A DNA stretch of 64,000 nt from Fibrobacter sp. UBA4297 (GCF_002394865.1 NZ_DGUZ01000017.1:124001-188000), one strand, 5' to 3'; numbered from the stretch's first letter, positions 16,399-25,805 are shown. The notes: generated from the letters alone by a model not told the origin. Translations and numbers: made by a program.

Positions 16399-16424
16399 AG
16401 CCCGTTCACAATTGAGTGAACGGG
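16399..16424 (-). terminator. Terminator of uppP
   Basis: GCCCGTTCAC-TCAATT-GTGAACGGGC read on the minus strand is followed by TCTTTTCGTTTT. It is placed between two converging genes. Confidence 0.8.
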
Positions 16425-16441
16425 CGTCTTGCATATAAAGT

Positions 16442-17287
16442 CTATTTCAAGAAAATCAATCCCAAAATACCCACTGCCCAGACGTACCAGGCGAAGTGCT
16501 GGAACTTGCCTTTCTGGACAAAGTTCATGAGCCACTTGAGGGCGATGATTCCAAAGATAAATGCGACAATCATGCCGACCAAGAGTTCCGGGGTGAATCC
16601 GCCGGCATCAACGCACTTCAAAGCCTTTTCCGGGTTGAGGAGCGCTTTTTCCGGAGTCATAGTCTGGCACTTGATCCACTTGATGCAATCGAGGAGTGCT
16701 GCACCGCCAACGGCCGGAATGCTCATGAGGAAGCTGAATTCGCCGGCGTACTTGCGGTTCACGCCCATGAACATCATAGCGCTGATGGTCGAACCGCTGC
16801 GGCTGATGCCCGGAATGCAAGCGATGCCCTGCACGGTGCCGGTCACGAGAGCTCGCCACCAATTCATCTTGATGCCTTCGTTATCCGGGTGCTTGGCGCC
16901 GGTCGGGCCCCACTGCGATGTGAAAAGCAAAAGACCGGTGAAAAGTTCTGCAACGCAGACGGCGCGCGGATTTTCGAACAGGCTTTCGAGTGCGTCCTTG
17001 AAACCGAGGCCGATGAGTGCTGTCGGGATGCTAGCGAGAATGATGTAGCCCGCTTCGCGGAGCTGGTCGCGGTCACGGCGGAGGCATCCGACGATGATGT
17101 CCGTAATCTTCTTGTGGAACACCACGAAGATGGAAAGCAGCGTGCCTGCGTGGAGCATGATGTCGAAGAACATGCCTGCTTCGTTCATGCCTAAAAGTTC
17201 GTGCCCGAGCACTAAATGGCCGGAGCTGGAGATGGGGAGGAATTCGGCGAGGCCCTGCAACAGGCCGAGAATGATAGATTCGAACAT
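16442..17287 (-). CDS. uppP: Undecaprenyl-diphosphatase UppP (BacA)
   Basis: The 281-residue integral membrane enzyme removes a phosphate from undecaprenyl diphosphate to recycle the lipid carrier of peptidoglycan synthesis. Both signature loops are present: EFLPISSSGH near residues 14-23, and the PGISRSGST stretch with the catalytic Arg-Ser. Several hydrophobic segments fit the known fold. Bacitracin tolerance is a typical consequence of its activity. It is probably monocistronic. Confidence 0.97.
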   Translation of the reverse strand: MFESIILGLLQGLAEFLPISSSGHLVLGHELLGMNEAGMFFDIMLHAGTLLSIFVVFHKKITDIIVGCLRRDRDQLREAGYIILASIPTALIGLGFKDALESLFENPRAVCVAELFTGLLLFTSQWGPTGAKHPDNEGIKMNWWRALVTGTVQGIACIPGISRSGSTISAMMFMGVNRKYAGEFSFLMSIPAVGGAALLDCIKWIKCQTMTPEKALLNPEKALKCVDAGGFTPELLVGMIVAFIFGIIALKWLMNFVQKGKFQHFAWYVWAVGILGLIFLK

Positions 17288-17304
17288 AGTAAGGTAAATG
17301 TAGC

Positions 17305-17405
17305 AAAAGAGTGGTTAGTAAACAGTGGTTGGTAAACAGGGATGCGGGAATCAAGATGTTTTCGTTTGTAATTCCTAACCACTAACCACTAGCCACTAAC
17401 CACTA
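17305..17405. repeat. Inverted intergenic element with tandem TGGTTAGT/ACTAACCA termini
   Basis: Runs of GTGGTTAGT/AACAGTGGTTGG on the left face CCTAACCACTAACCACTAG on the right, around about 35 bp of unrelated sequence. It fills most of the uppP to DUF2334 spacer. Confidence 0.6.
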
Positions 17406-17423
17406 TTAGCTATATTCCATTGC

Positions 17424-18149
17424 ATGTCTCGCAAGTTTCTCCTTTGTTTTCATGATTTTAGCGTCTGGAATTACCAGAAAGTGACACCGATTCTTGAAGA
17501 GCTCAAGGAATTGGTCGGAGGGCCTTTTAGCTTACTCGTGATTCCCGATACGGAAAATGCTTCGGACGACGCTGTTGCTGATTTCCGTGCGACTCTCGCA
17601 AAGCTCAAGTCCGAAGGCTTTGAACTTGCTCTGCATGGCTTTAAGCACAAGGCGGAATTCAGCCAGGGCCGCAGTTACGCAGGGCTTGTGGGCATGAACC
17701 TCACGGGAGGCGAGGCTGAATTTGCAGGCCTTTCCGAGTACGAATCGAGCCGCCTTTTGCAAGCGGCCCTAGAATCCTGGAAAAAGCTGTTTGCTGATGA
17801 AAACGGAAATGCGGATGCGCCAATTGCGTTTGTTCCGCCGACATGGTTTAGCAACAAGTTTTTATCGGGGCAAGTCCGTGTGGAAAAAATGTTGTACGAA
17901 GACCGCTTCTCGCTGACGACTGCCGAAGGTATCCGCTATGCGTCACCGGTGGCGAGCTTTGCCGGGATTCCGAAGATTGCAGAAAAGGCAGCCATTGCTT
18001 ATGCTGCCTTTATCATGAAACTACCAGTGGGTTTGCCTCGTCTTGCTGTCCATCCTGTGGATTTTCCTCGACTGCGAGATGTTGTTCGTGATACAATCCG
18101 CGTAGCGCTAAACAACAGACGAAAGTTGGTCCACTATAGCGAGTTGTAA
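17424..18149 (+). CDS. DUF2334 polysaccharide-deacetylase-like protein
   Basis: The 241-residue protein fits the DUF2334 branch of the NodB-like deacetylase superfamily. Metal-ligand candidates are His-Asp in CFHDFS (residues 9-11), the helix-end His pair in ALHGFKH, and a late HPVDFPRLRD. No signal peptide is seen, so a cytoplasmic or unusual location is implied. The substrate is unknown; removal of an acyl group from a glycan is the family expectation. Confidence 0.82.
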   Translation: MSRKFLLCFHDFSVWNYQKVTPILEELKELVGGPFSLLVIPDTENASDDAVADFRATLAKLKSEGFELALHGFKHKAEFSQGRSYAGLVGMNLTGGEAEFAGLSEYESSRLLQAALESWKKLFADENGNADAPIAFVPPTWFSNKFLSGQVRVEKMLYEDRFSLTTAEGIRYASPVASFAGIPKIAEKAAIAYAAFIMKLPVGLPRLAVHPVDFPRLRDVVRDTIRVALNNRRKLVHYSEL

Positions 18150-18164
18150 ATTATAAAGTGTTCG

Positions 18165-18542
18165 CTAATTTGCATCGTTGCACTCGCTGATGTACTGTTG
18201 CTCAATCTTGTTAAAATCGGTTTGAGTATAGGATTCTTTGCTAGTGGTGATGAGCTTGTTGCCCATGCAGTAAACGTTTTCGTAATCGTCGTTTTCGTTA
18301 GACTCTCTGCAGCTTTGTTCTGAAAAGTCTTGACCTGCGATAAACGTTTGGACTAATTTGCCATTTATTAAATCGATTATGATTTTAACCGGAACTCCCT
18401 GCTGGACTGTTTCGAGTGTGAGCGGTTTTTGAGATGTTACTTCGCAACTCTCGATTTTTGCATTAGAACTGCTGTCGCCACAGGCTACAAATCCCATTGC
18501 TGCGATGGTTACCGCAATCGGCATTAATTTTAGAAAATGCAT
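18165..18542 (-). CDS. Small lipoprotein, unassigned
   Basis: A 125-residue protein with a signal peptide ending in a lipobox (FVACGDSSS, Cys near residue 21). The mature part has four further Cys that could form disulfides. No family was recognised. It is followed on the same strand, upstream, by the M23 peptidase gene, about 60 bp away, and may share its transcript. Confidence 0.8.
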   Translation of the reverse strand: MHFLKLMPIAVTIAAMGFVACGDSSSNAKIESCEVTSQKPLTLETVQQGVPVKIIIDLINGKLVQTFIAGQDFSEQSCRESNENDDYENVYCMGNKLITTSKESYTQTDFNKIEQQYISECNDAN

Positions 18543-18600
18543 GAAGTCTCCTTTGAAATAAGTTTATATTGAATGTACAAAATTGTATTCAACAAAAACA

Positions 18601-20607
18601 TTAAAACCCGGGAACGTCAAATTCTTTTTTCGTCTTGCGTTTGGAATCGTCGGTGATTTCGATGGTAATCGTTTCGCCTGCATCGGGGAGGGCATCGCCA
18701 AGCAAAATTATTTCTCGCGGTTCGGAATCGTATTCTGCGGCAATCCATTTGTTCTTGTACTTGACGCTGATGGCGTTCCCGTCCGGGATGCCTGCGTATC
18801 TGGAGTAAAGCGGAATCTTTAGAGAGGATTGGTACATGCCAGCGACAAGCGTTTCTGCCCAGTAGGGGAAGCCGAGAGAAAAGCCGTCTTCGTCGGTGAT
18901 GTTGGCGAGGTCTCTAAGTTCATTTGTTGTTGCACAACGATTCTTTCCGCCTGTCTGCTTTTCAAAATAGAACCAGCGGCGGGTTGTTTCTCCAAGCCAG
19001 TAAAGCGGGGCTGAGTTGTCGTCGTTTTCGATGCACACGTTCCACTTGCCGTAGAACTGCAATCCCTTCGGATGGAATTCGTAAAAGTCGACACTATCCG
19101 TTTGATTGCGCGTGACGGCGAGGACGCGCTGTGATGTGTCGCCAACAACCGGAATGCCCGAAATCTTCTGCGATATTTTCACATTGCCGACTTTGGTGTA
19201 CCAGTTGATGCTTGTCTTGTACTTGCCGTAAGGATAAATTGAAATTAGTTCGTTCACGCTGCGGCCGGTGCCAGTTGCAGAAGCATCTGCGCTGTAGTTG
19301 ATGAATCTCGTTTCGGGGAATGTCTCAACAATTTTCCCGATGGGGAGCGGCTTGTTGTGGTCGAAAATTTTGCAGAGATCGCTATTGATTGTTTCCTTGT
19401 CCTTATTCAGAGCAGTGAATTTGTAACCGGATTCGCAGCGGTAAATGTCGAGCATGCTCTTGCTCAAGAACGTGTAAAGCGGGGTGTTCTGATTTTGTAT
19501 GAGAACGAGTTTGCCGTTATCCTTGCAAGATTGGTGAAAATTGAATTCGCGACGGACTATGTGTCCGCTAAAGTCTTCAATTTCGAGTCTGTAAGTGGAA
19601 ACCGGTCCGAGTTTCGCGTTGATGTAGTGCCAGTCGCCGGCGGTGTCCGCTTCTTCTGCCCAAAGGAGCTCGTTGCGGATGTCGAGCATCTTTTTGTAGC
19701 TGAGTGTGTCCATGACTTTGCTGTAAATCTTGTCATCGTAACGCCACAGTTCTAGACGGCGGATAGCCATCGGATTTTCCTTGGGTTCGCGGCTGTAATC
19801 TGCAATTTTTATCGCCATGGACAAGTTAAATTCGTTCTTGACGGGCGTTTCGACACAGCCGTTGCGGAGCGCTTCATCTGTTGTGAGGGCTAGTTCATTG
19901 CCTTGCCATACGGCGACTCCAAAAATCTGTGGTGCTATGGTGTCGAGGCACTTGACGCCGAGCTGGCATGGCGAGGTAATGTCGTCTTTGTTCAGGCGGA
20001 CTTCGAGATGCAAGTGCGGATTGCCGATTCCGGTACTCCCGGCGAATGTGAGTGTGTCACCCTTGCGGAATCTGATGTTTGGCTTGATGGAAATGTCGTT
20101 ACTCTTGGTGGCGTACTGCTTTTGCTTAATCTGGTCTTCTATGGCTTGGGGAAAACTGCTTTGGTGTGCGAAAACCCAGGTCTTTCCGCTGTTGCCCTCA
20201 AAGAACATAACTTTGCCGTAGCCGAAAGGGGAGGTCTTGATTTCTTTGACGAAGCCGTTTTCGGGGGCAAAAATGGGCCAACCTTCTTCCATTTGTGTGG
20301 AGTAGTCGATGCCAGCGTGGTAACGTGTGCCACGGTTTTCGCCGAAAGACGATGTCAGGTAGGCGTCGCGGTTGAACGGATCGTATTTAAAAGGTTCAAC
20401 GTACGATTCCGAAATCAATTCGGCAGGTGGGGCGTTTCTTTCGGAAAAGTCCGTGTTGTCGAGTTTTGCACCTCGTTGGACGGCGATGCAGTCCTCATAA
20501 GCAAACGCGTCCATCTTGGATGCGTCGCAGACGGTGCTTGCGTTATCGGCGAAGCAGAGCGCTCCGGCGGAGAGTAAGAGTGACGAAATTTTTATAAGCC
20601 TGACCAT
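18601..20607 (-). CDS. M23-family metallopeptidase, large exported form
   Basis: The 668-residue protein has a signal peptide (about residues 1-20) and a LytM/M23 domain at about 85-215. Zinc ligands are His97 and Asp101 in RYHAGIDY and His200 in PHLHLEV, with catalytic-type His148 and His198. The remaining 450 residues, mostly predicted beta structure, are not recognised and may bind cell wall or regulate access. The expected role is cleavage of peptidoglycan cross-bridges in the periplasm. The M23 domain is unusually N-terminal. Confidence 0.88.
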   Translation of the reverse strand: MVRLIKISSLLLSAGALCFADNASTVCDASKMDAFAYEDCIAVQRGAKLDNTDFSERNAPPAELISESYVEPFKYDPFNRDAYLTSSFGENRGTRYHAGIDYSTQMEEGWPIFAPENGFVKEIKTSPFGYGKVMFFEGNSGKTWVFAHQSSFPQAIEDQIKQKQYATKSNDISIKPNIRFRKGDTLTFAGSTGIGNPHLHLEVRLNKDDITSPCQLGVKCLDTIAPQIFGVAVWQGNELALTTDEALRNGCVETPVKNEFNLSMAIKIADYSREPKENPMAIRRLELWRYDDKIYSKVMDTLSYKKMLDIRNELLWAEEADTAGDWHYINAKLGPVSTYRLEIEDFSGHIVRREFNFHQSCKDNGKLVLIQNQNTPLYTFLSKSMLDIYRCESGYKFTALNKDKETINSDLCKIFDHNKPLPIGKIVETFPETRFINYSADASATGTGRSVNELISIYPYGKYKTSINWYTKVGNVKISQKISGIPVVGDTSQRVLAVTRNQTDSVDFYEFHPKGLQFYGKWNVCIENDDNSAPLYWLGETTRRWFYFEKQTGGKNRCATTNELRDLANITDEDGFSLGFPYWAETLVAGMYQSSLKIPLYSRYAGIPDGNAISVKYKNKWIAAEYDSEPREIILLGDALPDAGETITIEITDDSKRKTKKEFDVPGF

Positions 20608-20731
20608 AGTGTTGAATAAAATACAAAAATATTATTTTATAATAACGGATGTTGTCGGAAAAGTATTGCAATTTCCCTATAGTTATCGTGGGAGTTGTTT
20701 GTTTTGTAAACAGGACAAATAAATTGTTGCA

Positions 20732-20767
20732 AAAAAGAAAAGACCCGCTTTTTAGCGAGTCTTTCTA
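20732..20767 (-). terminator. Terminator after tRNA-Ala
   Basis: Read on the minus strand, AAGACTCGC-TAAAAA-GCGGGTCTT is followed by TTCTTTTTT immediately past the tRNA. Confidence 0.8.
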
Positions 20768-20768
20768 G

Positions 20769-20841
20769 TGGAGCTAAGGAGAGTCGAACTCCTGACCTCC
20801 TGCATGCCATGCAGGCGCTCTACCAACTGAGCTATAACCCC
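20769..20841 (-). tRNA. tRNA-Ala(GGC)
   Basis: The 73-nt cloverleaf has acceptor arms GGGGTTA/TAGCTCC with the alanine identity pair G3-U70 and discriminator A73. The anticodon stem-loop is CCTGC-ATGGCAT-GCAGG, giving anticodon GGC. The CCA end is not encoded. Confidence 0.97.
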
Positions 20842-20916
20842 GAGGACGCGCACAAATATAGAATGAATTGTTGTACGTGTCAAGGGTGAATGTCGAAAAA
20901 AATGAATTTTTTTCTA

Positions 20917-21034
20917 GGTATCAGGTTACAGGAGTTAGGGGTTAGGAAAAGTATCACGCGCTTCGCGCGTCTATAATGCGCGGCTATGCCGCGATTATTA
21001 TCCTATAACCTAACACCTAATACCTATTGCCTAA
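20917..21034. repeat. MITE-like element with TTAGG-type inverted ends
   Basis: The left end (AGGTATCAGGTTACAGG, GTTAGGGGTTAGGA) is roughly complementary to the right end (TCCTATAACCTAACACC, TAATACCTATTGCCTAA). The middle carries two palindromes, ACGCGCTTCGCGCGT and GCGCGGCTATGCCGCG. A copy of similar design lies at 40052-40172. Confidence 0.65.
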
Positions 21035-21583
21035 TTAAGCCTTCTCAATCGTGATGCTTTCGATAATCACGTCGTCGTACGGGCGGTCCATACGATCGGT
21101 CTGCACACCGGCGATTTTGTCGAGCACTTCGAAGCCTTCGTAAAGCTGGCCGAATACGGAGTAGCCGTCAGCAGGTCCCGTGCCGCACTGGTCGTGGTCC
21201 AAGAAGTGCACATTGTTGCCGTGGACGATGAAGAACTGGCTGCCGATGGAGTGCGGCATGGAAGTCTTTGCCCAGCTGAGAGCGCCACGGACATGGGTGA
21301 GACGGCTGTCGTACTTGTCGCCGATGGTAGAACCCGGACCCTTTGCTGCGTGGCCGCCGGTGCCGTTTCTACGGGTGAAGTCACCGCCCTGTATCATGAA
21401 GTCCTTGATGATGCGGTGGAACGGAGCGCCGTCGTACTTGCCCTGTTTTGCAAGTTCAATGAAGTTTGTTGCACATTCGCCGACGAGTTCTTCGAAAAGG
21501 CGGAGTTTCATGGTACCATGGTTGGTTTTCATGATGGCGATGGTTTCGCCTGCCTGCGGTTTGTCTAACTGATTAAATTCCAT
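21035..21583 (-). CDS. Cyclophilin-type peptidyl-prolyl cis-trans isomerase
   Basis: The 182-residue protein shows the cyclophilin core: FHRIIKDFMIQGGDF with the catalytic-type Arg, then GSQFFIVH, and the late VFGQLYEGFEVLDKI strand. It accelerates proline isomerisation in folding proteins. There is no signal peptide, so it is probably cytoplasmic. Its last codons directly adjoin a MITE-like repeat. Confidence 0.94.
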   Translation of the reverse strand: MEFNQLDKPQAGETIAIMKTNHGTMKLRLFEELVGECATNFIELAKQGKYDGAPFHRIIKDFMIQGGDFTRRNGTGGHAAKGPGSTIGDKYDSRLTHVRGALSWAKTSMPHSIGSQFFIVHGNNVHFLDHDQCGTGPADGYSVFGQLYEGFEVLDKIAGVQTDRMDRPYDDVIIESITIEKA

Positions 21584-21927
21584 TTTGGCTCCATGAGTTA
21601 ATGGTTTCGTTATGAAAATAGTTTTTAAAGCACGGCACTAAGCGTCGCGTTTTTGCATACATATATACAAATATCGCGAGATGATTTGAACGCTGTTTGT
21701 CGGTTTTTCTCCAAAAAAGCTAGATTATTAAAAAGAGTATTAAGGTTATAGGTATCAGGTGGTTCGACAAGCTCACCAACCTTGTAGAGATCCCAGAGCC
21801 GATGCACTGAGTTTATCGAAGCGTTGCCGAAGGGTCGAATTAAACTGCGTTTTTTACCTAAAACCTAACCACAAACCACTTTTGATTAATAACTACTGAC
21901 TAACGACTAATAACTAACGACTGTTTT
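21584..21927. other. Gene-free spacer before pyrR, filled with repeats
   Basis: The 344 bp hold a segment with the palindrome GGTTCGACAAGCTCACCAACC (21761-21781, also inside the rluA-family gene), a CACTGAGTTTATCGAAG string of the common bacterial repeat type, and terminal runs of ACCTAAAACCTAACC and TAACGACTAATAACTAACGAC. No PyrR-binding attenuator was recognised. The repeats reach to eight bases before the pyrR start, leaving no visible Shine-Dalgarno. Confidence 0.6.
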
Positions 21928-22485
21928 ATGAACGATAACTGCAAAAAAGTAAGCGAGCTTCTTACGGCGCAGACGATGGAATTTGCGCTGGACGAAATGG
22001 CGGCGAAGATTGCGAAGATGCATCCGTCCGCCGACAACATGATTGTACTCGGCATGGCTAGCCGCGGAATTCCGCTCGCCAAAAAGCTCACCGAGCGTCT
22101 TTCCCAGAAATTTGGCAAGCCCATTGAAATGGGTAGCCTCGATGCCACGTATTACCGTGACGACTTCCATTACCGCAAGAAGGTGGCGACCGAAATGCGC
22201 TTTACCGAAATGCCTGCTTCTGTGGAAGGCAAGACGGTCATTCTCGTGGATGACGTGCTCTACACGGGCCGTTCGGCTTTGGCTGCCATGCGCTCCATCT
22301 TGGACCTTGGCCGTCCGGCGGCGATTCGCCTTTGCGTGCTTGTGGACCGCGGTCACCGTGAACTCCCGATTGCTCCGGATTGTGTGGGCCTTACGGTCGA
22401 AACCGCTAGGAACCAGGAAGTCCGCGTGGCGATAGAACCTATTGATAAAGAAAATTCCGTTTATCTCGTAGAAGTGGAGGCGTAA
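21928..22485 (+). CDS. pyrR: PyrR-type bifunctional pyrimidine regulator / uracil phosphoribosyltransferase
   Basis: The 185-residue type-I phosphoribosyltransferase has the PRPP loop VILVDDVLYTGRSALAAM. Being first of pyrR-pyrB-pyrC' fits the usual role: sensing UMP on pyr mRNA, with side activity making UMP from uracil. The start of pyrB lies one base past its stop, so the genes form an operon. No leader attenuator could be identified, so RNA-based control is not demonstrated here. Confidence 0.94.
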   Translation: MNDNCKKVSELLTAQTMEFALDEMAAKIAKMHPSADNMIVLGMASRGIPLAKKLTERLSQKFGKPIEMGSLDATYYRDDFHYRKKVATEMRFTEMPASVEGKTVILVDDVLYTGRSALAAMRSILDLGRPAAIRLCVLVDRGHRELPIAPDCVGLTVETARNQEVRVAIEPIDKENSVYLVEVEA

Positions 22486-22486
22486 A

Positions 22487-23428
22487 GTGAGCGCTTTGGA
22501 AATTAAACACCTGTTTGGACTTCGTGGAGTGTCCAAGCATGATATCCGTCTGATTCTGGACCATGCAAAACAGTTCCGCGAAATTCTCGAACGCCCGGTC
22601 AAGAAGGTGCCGAGCCTCCGGGGCATGACGGTCGTGAACTTGTTCTTCGAGAACAGCACCCGTACGCGCACAAGCTTTGAACTTGCCGAAAAGCGCCTCT
22701 CTGCCGATACGGTGAACTTCGCAAGCTCGAATTCCAGCGTCAAGAAGGGCGAAACGCTCGTCGATACGCTTAGGAACATCGAAGCCATGAAGATTGACAT
22801 CGTGGTCGTCCGTCACAAGGGGACGGGCGTGCCGAAGTTCCTTGCCGATAACAGCAATGCCATTATCGTGAATGCTGGCGACGGTGCCCATGAACATCCG
22901 ACGCAGGCTCTCCTCGACATGCTGACGATCGAAGAAAAGCTCGGAACGCTCGAAGGTAAGAATGTCACGATTATTGGCGATATCCGCCATAGCCGCGTGG
23001 CCCGCAGTAACCTCTGGGGCATGTCCACGATGGGCGCTCACGTGACGCTCTGCGGACCTTCGACGCTTGTGCCGCGCAATACAGACCTCATGAACCATGT
23101 GACATGGGAACCGGATGTGAAGAAGGCTGTTGCAAATGCCGACGCTATCATTGCTCTCCGCTTGCAGAAAGAACGCATGGACGATGCTCTCCTCCCGAGC
23201 ATGCGCGAATATCGCAATACGTTCGGCATCACGGAAGAACTCCTCGAATGCGCTAAGGACAAGGTCATCATCATGCACCCGGGGCCAATCAACCGCGGCG
23301 TGGAACTCGATTCCGACATCGCCGATGGCGAACATTCTGTAATTCTTGATCAGGTGACCAACGGTGTCGCCGTCCGTATGGCCGTTCTCTTCCTTTTGGC
23401 TGGAGGTCGCAACAATGAAAATGCGTAA
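22487..23428 (+). CDS. pyrB: Aspartate carbamoyltransferase catalytic subunit
   Basis: The 313-residue enzyme starts at GTG and joins carbamoyl phosphate to aspartate in pyrimidine synthesis. The carbamoyl-phosphate loop FENSTRTRTSFE and the motifs HPTQALLD and GPINRGVELD are intact. No pyrI is present; the next gene encodes a dihydroorotase homologue lacking metal ligands. This is the arrangement of the class B (PyrB-PyrC') ATCase of Pseudomonas. Confidence 0.97.
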   Translation: MSALEIKHLFGLRGVSKHDIRLILDHAKQFREILERPVKKVPSLRGMTVVNLFFENSTRTRTSFELAEKRLSADTVNFASSNSSVKKGETLVDTLRNIEAMKIDIVVVRHKGTGVPKFLADNSNAIIVNAGDGAHEHPTQALLDMLTIEEKLGTLEGKNVTIIGDIRHSRVARSNLWGMSTMGAHVTLCGPSTLVPRNTDLMNHVTWEPDVKKAVANADAIIALRLQKERMDDALLPSMREYRNTFGITEELLECAKDKVIIMHPGPINRGVELDSDIADGEHSVILDQVTNGVAVRMAVLFLLAGGRNNENA

Positions 23429-24674
23429 ACCTAGTAAAAGTCGTCTTGTGAATGTCGTTCTGAAAAATGCAAAGTTCTGGAACGGCAAGTCTTTTGAACT
23501 TCAGAACGAAGTTCGCCTGAACGCTTGCGAAAATGCCGAAACGGTTGAATTTGACTGCAACGGTGCGCTTGTGATGCCGGCCCTCTTTGGCCTTGGTATT
23601 GACTTTATGGAACCGCTCCGCGATGACGTCTACACGTTTGCTGATGGCTTTGATGCTTTGCGCAAGGGCGGTTTCTACGGTGGCCTTTACGAAAGTGCCG
23701 CAAACCCGATTGACGATGCCGACAAGTACACTGCAATGGTGAACCGCTTCAAGTCCGAAGAACGCGGCGAAGATGCTTTCGATATCAAGTTCCTCGGCGC
23801 TTACAGCAAGGGTTTTGGCTCGGATAGCTTGGCCGAAATGGTCGAACTTGCCGAAGCTGGTGTCGCAGGCTTTGGCGACGGTAACGGCGTGATTCCGCAT
23901 TCCCGTTTCCTCCGCCTCGCCATGGAATATGGCAAGATGACGGGCAAGCGCTTCTTCTTCCAGCCGATGGACAAGACGCTCCGCCACAGTGGTTGCGTTC
24001 ACGAAGGTGCCTACTCCGACATGCTCGGCATGAAGGGCATTCCTCGCATTGCCGAAACGATTGCCGCCTATACAGTTCTTGAAACGGCTCGATTCCTCCA
24101 GGTGCCGGTGCACTTCAAGCAGGTCACTTGTGGTGAAACTCTTGAACTCGTCCGTAACGCCCGCAAGAACGGTATCGATGTCACTTGCGATGTGAATTTG
24201 TACCACTTGCTCTTGGACGATTCCTGCCTCGAAACGCTCGATTCCGCATACCACATTTTGCCGCCGATTCGTTCGGCTGCAGACCGCGAAGCCTTGTGGC
24301 AGGGCGTTGTCGATGGAACCGTCAATGCGATTAGCGTGAATCACACGCCGGTGCTTCGTCAGGATACGGTCGTGAACTTCGAAGATTCCGTGCCGGGCGC
24401 ACTTTCCTTGGAAGTCGCACTCCCTGCTATTTGGAACAAGTTAGTCGCCAAGGTGGGTGAGGCTCGTGCTATTGAACTTCTCTCGACTGCTCCAGCTCGT
24501 TTGGCTGGTGCCGAATCCGCTCACGAAAGCGTAGTTGTGTTCTCTCCGGATAATCCGCACAAGGTTGTCGAAAGCGACTTCGCTGGTCACGTCTGCAATT
24601 CGCCTCTCACGGGCAAGGAATTGCCGTCTTCCATCCTCGCAAGCTACATTAACGGGGTCTGGACGGAGTTGTAG
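23415..24674 (+). CDS. pyrC': Dihydroorotase-like protein PyrC', probably non-catalytic
   Basis: The start is set at the ATG at 23415, eight bases after GGAGG, inside the 3' end of pyrB. The 419-residue protein follows the dihydroorotase fold. However, where active enzymes have a His-x-His metal pair after the first strand, it reads PALFGLGIDFMEP, and the late Asp-His motif is replaced by NHTPV. It therefore probably cannot bind the metals and, as for Pseudomonas PyrC', may serve as a structural partner of PyrB. An active dihydroorotase should exist elsewhere in the genome. Confidence 0.85.
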   Translation: MKMRKPSKSRLVNVVLKNAKFWNGKSFELQNEVRLNACENAETVEFDCNGALVMPALFGLGIDFMEPLRDDVYTFADGFDALRKGGFYGGLYESAANPIDDADKYTAMVNRFKSEERGEDAFDIKFLGAYSKGFGSDSLAEMVELAEAGVAGFGDGNGVIPHSRFLRLAMEYGKMTGKRFFFQPMDKTLRHSGCVHEGAYSDMLGMKGIPRIAETIAAYTVLETARFLQVPVHFKQVTCGETLELVRNARKNGIDVTCDVNLYHLLLDDSCLETLDSAYHILPPIRSAADREALWQGVVDGTVNAISVNHTPVLRQDTVVNFEDSVPGALSLEVALPAIWNKLVAKVGEARAIELLSTAPARLAGAESAHESVVVFSPDNPHKVVESDFAGHVCNSPLTGKELPSSILASYINGVWTEL

Positions 24675-24683
24675 TGGGGGCTG

Positions 24684-25715
24684 ATGACTAGCGTGCTTCA
24701 AGAAGTCTGGAATTTTTTCCAGTCTTACATTCTTCCGGTTCTTCCGTTTGTAGCGCTTGTGCTGATTGAAGTGCAGCTCATGTACAAACGTCGCGAAAAT
24801 GAAGTGATGTTTGGTACAGATGCGTTCAACGAGAAGATTAAGGCGTTTGATTTTACGCCCAAGGAAGTGCGCACTCTGGAAAAGCTCGTGCGTTCCTCCA
24901 AGTTCGAGAACAAGGACGCCGTGTTGAATTCTTCGGGACTTTTTGAAGCCGCTGTCTCTGAATTTTATCGCATCCGTAATGTGTTTTCGGTCCGTGACGA
25001 AACGCTTGACGCTATCGCGGGCTTGAGAAACAAGATGAATTTTACGGGCTCCAATCCATTGACGATGGTCTGCTCGACAAGGCAGTTCAATGTCGGCGAT
25101 AAAGTGGATCTGGAATTTGAAAGCGGACAAGTTTTCAGGCGAGTGCCTATCCTAGAGCGCTCGGAAAAAACTTGGAGCGTGCAAATCGAGGGCTTGCATT
25201 CGTTGGCCAAAGCGATTCAAGGATCTCTTGTGCTCATTCGTTGGACTCGCATGAACGATGCTGTCTATTCTAAAAAGTTAACGGTGTTTTCTGCGACTTC
25301 AGATAAAGTTGTTTTTACCCACAGTGACCAGCTTGACAAGGAACAGTTGCGTAAATGGGTCCGTGAGGTGGTCAATCTCCCGGTGACGGCAAAGTTCCCG
25401 GACGGCAGGGTGCACTCGGGGATTCTTTATGACCTTTCTGCTGGCGGTATTCTGCTTGGACTTGCCGAAGAGTGCTGGCCTGACCAGCAGATTTCCATTT
25501 CCTTTGAACTTCCGTCATTTGGTGTTCAGAATGTGGATGTCAAGATTTTGAACAATTTGGGGCATCGAAATCCGAGTTTCCCAATGTTCAATTCCATTTC
25601 TGCGGTGTTCACCGGGGAATACGCATGGACCCAGGAACGTGTCCTCCAGTACATTTTTGAGGTCACTCGCAAAACAAAGTTGAGAAAAAACGAGGTAAAT
25701 GGCGTAACTACTTAG
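24684..25715 (+). CDS. PilZ-domain protein with N-terminal membrane anchor
   Basis: The 343-residue protein has a hydrophobic segment at about residues 12-30, a YcgR-N-like beta domain at about 110-215 and a PilZ domain at about 220-335. The PilZ motif DLSAGG is clear; the preceding basic stretch (LRKWVREVVNLPV) stands where the RxxxR c-di-GMP loop is expected. This suggests a c-di-GMP effector at the membrane. It sits between pyrC' and pilM, 90 bp before the pil operon, so a link to pilus control is plausible. Confidence 0.8.
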   Translation: MTSVLQEVWNFFQSYILPVLPFVALVLIEVQLMYKRRENEVMFGTDAFNEKIKAFDFTPKEVRTLEKLVRSSKFENKDAVLNSSGLFEAAVSEFYRIRNVFSVRDETLDAIAGLRNKMNFTGSNPLTMVCSTRQFNVGDKVDLEFESGQVFRRVPILERSEKTWSVQIEGLHSLAKAIQGSLVLIRWTRMNDAVYSKKLTVFSATSDKVVFTHSDQLDKEQLRKWVREVVNLPVTAKFPDGRVHSGILYDLSAGGILLGLAEECWPDQQISISFELPSFGVQNVDVKILNNLGHRNPSFPMFNSISAVFTGEYAWTQERVLQYIFEVTRKTKLRKNEVNGVTT

Positions 25716-25744
25716 ATTTATGTGTTTTTGTAGTGATTTTTCGC

Positions 25745-25773
25745 TTGACATTCGATGTTTATGAAAGTAAAAT
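25745..25773 (+). promoter_or_regulatory. Sigma-70-type promoter of pilMNOPQ
   Basis: TTGACA (25745-25750), 17 bp, TAAAAT (25768-25773), about 32 bp before the pilM start. It suggests the pil genes are transcribed separately from the PilZ gene. Confidence 0.65.
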
Positions 25774-25805
25774 TTACATAGTATTGTTACCTATCGGAGT
25801 TTATT

